Positions 61,416 to 64,000 of a stretch of DNA of 64,000 nucleotides are shown one piece after another; the stretch's first letter is position 1, and each line of letters opens with the position of its first letter. Under the pieces are notes generated by a model that saw only the letters and a list, made by a program, of their open reading frames with translations, ran no database searches and was not told where the DNA came from. This DNA comes from Flavobacterium sp. SH_e (GTDB taxonomy: Bacteria; Bacteroidota; Bacteroidia; Flavobacteriales; Flavobacteriaceae): assembly GCF_025717045.1 (NCBI RefSeq), contig NZ_JAOVZN010000008.1:409519-473518 (forward strand). The letters run 5' to 3'. A program made the translations under genes and the position numbers.

Positions 61416-64000
61416 TTATCGATTTAAATAAAGACGGCCTTGTTTTGGCGGTTTATTGTCTTTATTGAAATGCAATACATAAAAATAGACTCCGTTGGGT
61501 GCAATACCTCCAGCTATACCGCTTCTTTCGTAGTTTTTTCCATCCCAAGCTGGCTTACTTATATCTCCTTTATACATACCATTTCCATATCTATTATAAA
61601 TTTCAAGTGTATAATTCGGGTATAAAAATTCAATATCTTTTATCACAAACGAATCATTTACACCATCTCCGTTTGGAGAAAATCCGTCAGGAATAAAGAA
61701 ATCATTTGGCACATTATCGCAATCTGTTAATGTAACCGTCACTTCAATATATTGTGAAGAAAGGCAATCTGTACTCGAAAAATTGAATCCGTAGTATTTT
61801 CCTTGTTCAATCAAAGGAGTTGTACTTGATAATAAATTTCCATTATTTGGCGAATCATACCAAACTACACTTGAAGGAACATTTGTATTATTTGATAAAT
61901 CTGAAATAGTCGGATTATTTAGTCCGCAGAAGTTTTGCCCCTCTGAATTTAATACTGGAATTGGCGAATCGTCTATAGTAACCAAAACAGTCGTAGCTTC
62001 TGAAGTACACCCTTCAGCAGAAGTTTCTCTTACATAATAATTACCCGATTCCAAAGCCAAAGTACTAGCTAGAGGTGTGGTTGAAGTTGGAGAATTATAC
62101 CATTTATATTGATTCCCGTTTGGAACTAAATTTGCAACTTCTGCTTCATCAACTTTACAAAACTTCTGATTTTGAGCAGCAGGCGCTGACGGAATTGGAT
62201 TTATTATAAAATCATCCGTTACATTGCTTAAATTAACATCACAATTTGTTACTGTATTTGTCAAATTTAATAATGTAATTTTGGTTGTTCCAGCATTTGA
62301 AAGTAATCCAGCAGGAATAGTAAAATCTAATTTACCATTAACCACAGCCTGAGATATCGTTTGTACACCAGAAGAATTACTTTCCGACAATGTGTAAGAA
62401 ATGCTTGCGTTTGTTAAATTTCCTAAACCAGAAATCGAAGCAGAAACAGGATCATTCAAACAGAAATCATTTACTGCAACACTAACTGTTGAAGCATTTG
62501 GCAACGGATTTATAACTAGATTTCCAGCCAAAAAAGCTGTATTACTACATTGCGGAAAAGGATTTGTAATATTTACGATATTTACAATCGTAATTACTGA
62601 TAATCCTGCGTTTGCACTTAGATTACTTGAAATTGTAAAAGATGCTTTTCCTCCTGTTGCTTGCATTACTGTAATTTGTCCAGTCGCAACATTATCTCCA
62701 TTGATATTATAAACAATTCGATAATCTCCATCAATCAATTGAGGCGCAGTAACTTCAATCAATGCGTCCTTGCCTATACAAATAGGAACAGCTGTTAATA
62801 CGGCATTATCTAAATTAGGTAATGGCTGTATGATTACTGAAATCTTTGTTGGTGCTGAAGTACAGCCCGCTGCAGAAGTTTCTGTAACATAATAATCTTC
62901 TGTTTTTAAAACATAATTGGCCGCAAGAGGTGTTGTTAACGTTGCAGAATTGTACCATTTATACTCAGCCCCACTCGGAACTAAATCTGCAGCTGTTGCG
63001 TTATCAGATTTACAAAATTCCATATCTTGGGCAATGGGTGCATCTGGTATTGGATTTATTATAAAATCGTCAGTTACATTAATTAAATCAACATCACAAT
63101 TTGTCGCTGTATTGGTCAAATTTAATAATGTGATTTTAGTTGTTCCACTATTTAAAAGTAATCCTGCAGGAATAATAAAATCTAGTCTCCCATCTGTTAC
63201 TGCTCCAGCTATTGTTTGTACAGCTGAAGAATTACTCTCTGACAACGAATATGTAATGCTAACGTTCGTTAAACTTCCTAAACCAGAAATCAAAGCTGGG
63301 ACAGGAGCATTCAAACAGAAATCATTTACTGCTACTTTTACTGTCGTCGCATTTGGCAATGGATTAATAATTAAATTTCCTGCGACATTTACCGCTTTAC
63401 CACATTGTGGAGAAGGATTTGTAATGTTAACAATATTAAGAATAGAAATTACAGATAATCCGCTTTTTACATTTAAGCTTCCTGGAACTGTAAAAGTTGC
63501 TTTTCCTCCTACTGCTTGCATTAATGCTGTTTGGCCTGTAGCTAAATTGTCTCCGTTAATATTGTAAGTAATATTATAATTTCCATCAAGCAATTGAGGT
63601 ACTGTAATTTCAATTAACGCATCTTTACTTTGACAAACAGAAGTCCCTGCAAAAACCGCATTATCTAAATTTGGCAAAGGATGTAAGAGAACTGAAATTT
63701 TTGTTGGCGGTGAAATACACCCTGCTGCAGAAGTTTCTGTAACATAATAGTCCTCTGTCTTTAAAACATAATTAGTTGCTAGAGGTGTTGTTAACGTTGC
63801 CGAATTATACCATTTGTATTGAGAACCATTAGGAATTAAATCTGCAACTGTTGCTCCACCATTTTGACAGAAATCCTGATTTGAAGAAATAGGCGCAACT
63901 GGAATTGGATTTATTACAAAATCATCTGTTACATTAACTAAATCAACATCACAATTTGTTACTCTATTTTTTAAATTTAATAATGTGATTCTAGTTGTTC
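61416..64000 (-). CDS. T9SS type B cargo with Ig-like tandem repeats (3' part of a giant surface adhesin)
   Basis: The frame is open from the stop codon at 61416 to the window end, so at least 861 codons are present and the N-terminus lies beyond. It has 285-aa tandem repeats containing Ig-like/PKD-like domains (for example FCLNAPVPALISGLGSLTN and EYKWYNSATLTTPLA), with Cys pairs in each unit. The C-terminal domain, about 90 residues, matches the gliding-motility-associated type B sorting domain (PDGFSPNGDGVNDSFVIKDI ... YNRYGNG). The protein is probably exported by the T9SS and handled by the adjacent PorP/SprF protein. It resembles SprB-type adhesins. Confidence 0.92.
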   Translation of the reverse strand, partial: TTRITLLNLKNRVTNCDVDLVNVTDDFVINPIPVAPISSNQDFCQNGGATVADLIPNGSQYKWYNSATLTTPLATNYVLKTEDYYVTETSAAGCISPPTKISVLLHPLPNLDNAVFAGTSVCQSKDALIEITVPQLLDGNYNITYNINGDNLATGQTALMQAVGGKATFTVPGSLNVKSGLSVISILNIVNITNPSPQCGKAVNVAGNLIINPLPNATTVKVAVNDFCLNAPVPALISGLGSLTNVSITYSLSESNSSAVQTIAGAVTDGRLDFIIPAGLLLNSGTTKITLLNLTNTATNCDVDLINVTDDFIINPIPDAPIAQDMEFCKSDNATAADLVPSGAEYKWYNSATLTTPLAANYVLKTEDYYVTETSAAGCTSAPTKISVIIQPLPNLDNAVLTAVPICIGKDALIEVTAPQLIDGDYRIVYNINGDNVATGQITVMQATGGKASFTISSNLSANAGLSVITIVNIVNITNPFPQCSNTAFLAGNLVINPLPNASTVSVAVNDFCLNDPVSASISGLGNLTNASISYTLSESNSSGVQTISQAVVNGKLDFTIPAGLLSNAGTTKITLLNLTNTVTNCDVNLSNVTDDFIINPIPSAPAAQNQKFCKVDEAEVANLVPNGNQYKWYNSPTSTTPLASTLALESGNYYVRETSAEGCTSEATTVLVTIDDSPIPVLNSEGQNFCGLNNPTISDLSNNTNVPSSVVWYDSPNNGNLLSSTTPLIEQGKYYGFNFSSTDCLSSQYIEVTVTLTDCDNVPNDFFIPDGFSPNGDGVNDSFVIKDIEFLYPNYTLEIYNRYGNGMYKGDISKPAWDGKNYERSGIAGGIAPNGVYFYVLHFNKDNKPPKQGRLYLNR

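Noticed and set aside
62917..63567. A 216-codon plus-strand frame
   Set aside because: It runs antisense to the Ig-like tandem repeats of the T9SS cargo, which has a continuous frame on the minus strand.

Overview
The window reads as chromosomal DNA of a flavobacterium (phylum Bacteroidota), most likely Flavobacterium itself. It is AT-rich and uses TAnnTTTG-type -7 promoter boxes. It encodes a C-terminal type IX secretion (T9SS) type B sorting domain beside PorP/SprF- and OmpA-type partners, two TonB-dependent receptors, a DUF5723/OmpA outer-membrane protein with thrombospondin type-3 repeats, and many short lipoproteins. No rRNA, tRNA, CRISPR array, transposase, integrase or prophage structural gene was seen. 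The genus-level call is inference from style and gene content.

Layout. 0.1-7 kb: a polytopic membrane protein, a fused acyl-CoA mutase (IcmF, with the Phe/Gln pair of isobutyryl-CoA mutases) and an L,D-transpeptidase. 7-12 kb: a small unknown protein, two tandem SGNH-hydrolase-like lipoproteins (the first without the usual histidine), a Coa1-like protein, a DUF4197 lipoprotein and purU. 12-13 kb: almost 1 kb without a gene, made of a 325-bp tandem duplication. Each copy carries a promoter-like box and a strong terminator about 90 nt apart, so it is a candidate pair of small RNAs, followed by nested hairpin repeats. 13-17 kb: a helical-backbone metal receptor, pyrF and the OmpA/DUF5723 protein.

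17-24 kb is a coherent stress and envelope cluster. It holds Dps, CsbD, an AraC-type regulator, a single-domain response regulator, a CHASE3 histidine kinase, a DUF4142-like lipoprotein, a beta-barrel protein, a 50-aa Lmo0937-type membrane peptide, a YtxH protein, a holin-X-like protein and one unknown. A 142-bp heptamer satellite lies between dps and csbD and starts at the dps stop codon. prfA follows on the other strand.

25.7-35.7 kb is an accessory stretch of small, mostly unrecognised membrane and soluble proteins. It includes a DUF6338-like protein one base from a 42-aa proline-rich peptide, a gene remnant abutting a perfect 23-bp inverted repeat, a small XRE regulator, a PH-like membrane protein, a duplicated DoxX-like protein, an SRPBCC protein and a DUF5995 protein. 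35.7-43.4 kb returns to ordinary genes: GreA/GreB-like factor, topoisomerase III with two C-terminal zinc ribbons, DUF6265 lipoprotein and an MFS transporter. 43.5-50.7 kb is a metal-uptake-like island: TonB receptor, DUF4198 protein, TonB receptor, APC permease. 50.9-54.2 kb holds two unknown lipoproteins overlapping by 41 nt. 54.4-58.3 kb has valS, a DUF1573 protein and a small lipoprotein. 58.3-64 kb is a minus-strand T9SS type B operon: a giant Ig-like cargo with 855-bp tandem repeats (running off the end of the window), a PorP/SprF protein, and an OmpA protein with TPR, beta-propeller and carboxypeptidase-regulatory-like regions.

Several families of dispersed palindromic intergenic repeats recur through the window and fill most gene-free gaps. 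The least explained signals are the duplicated small-RNA-like locus, the heptamer satellite, the DUF6338/proline-rich pair and the overlapping unknown lipoprotein pair.
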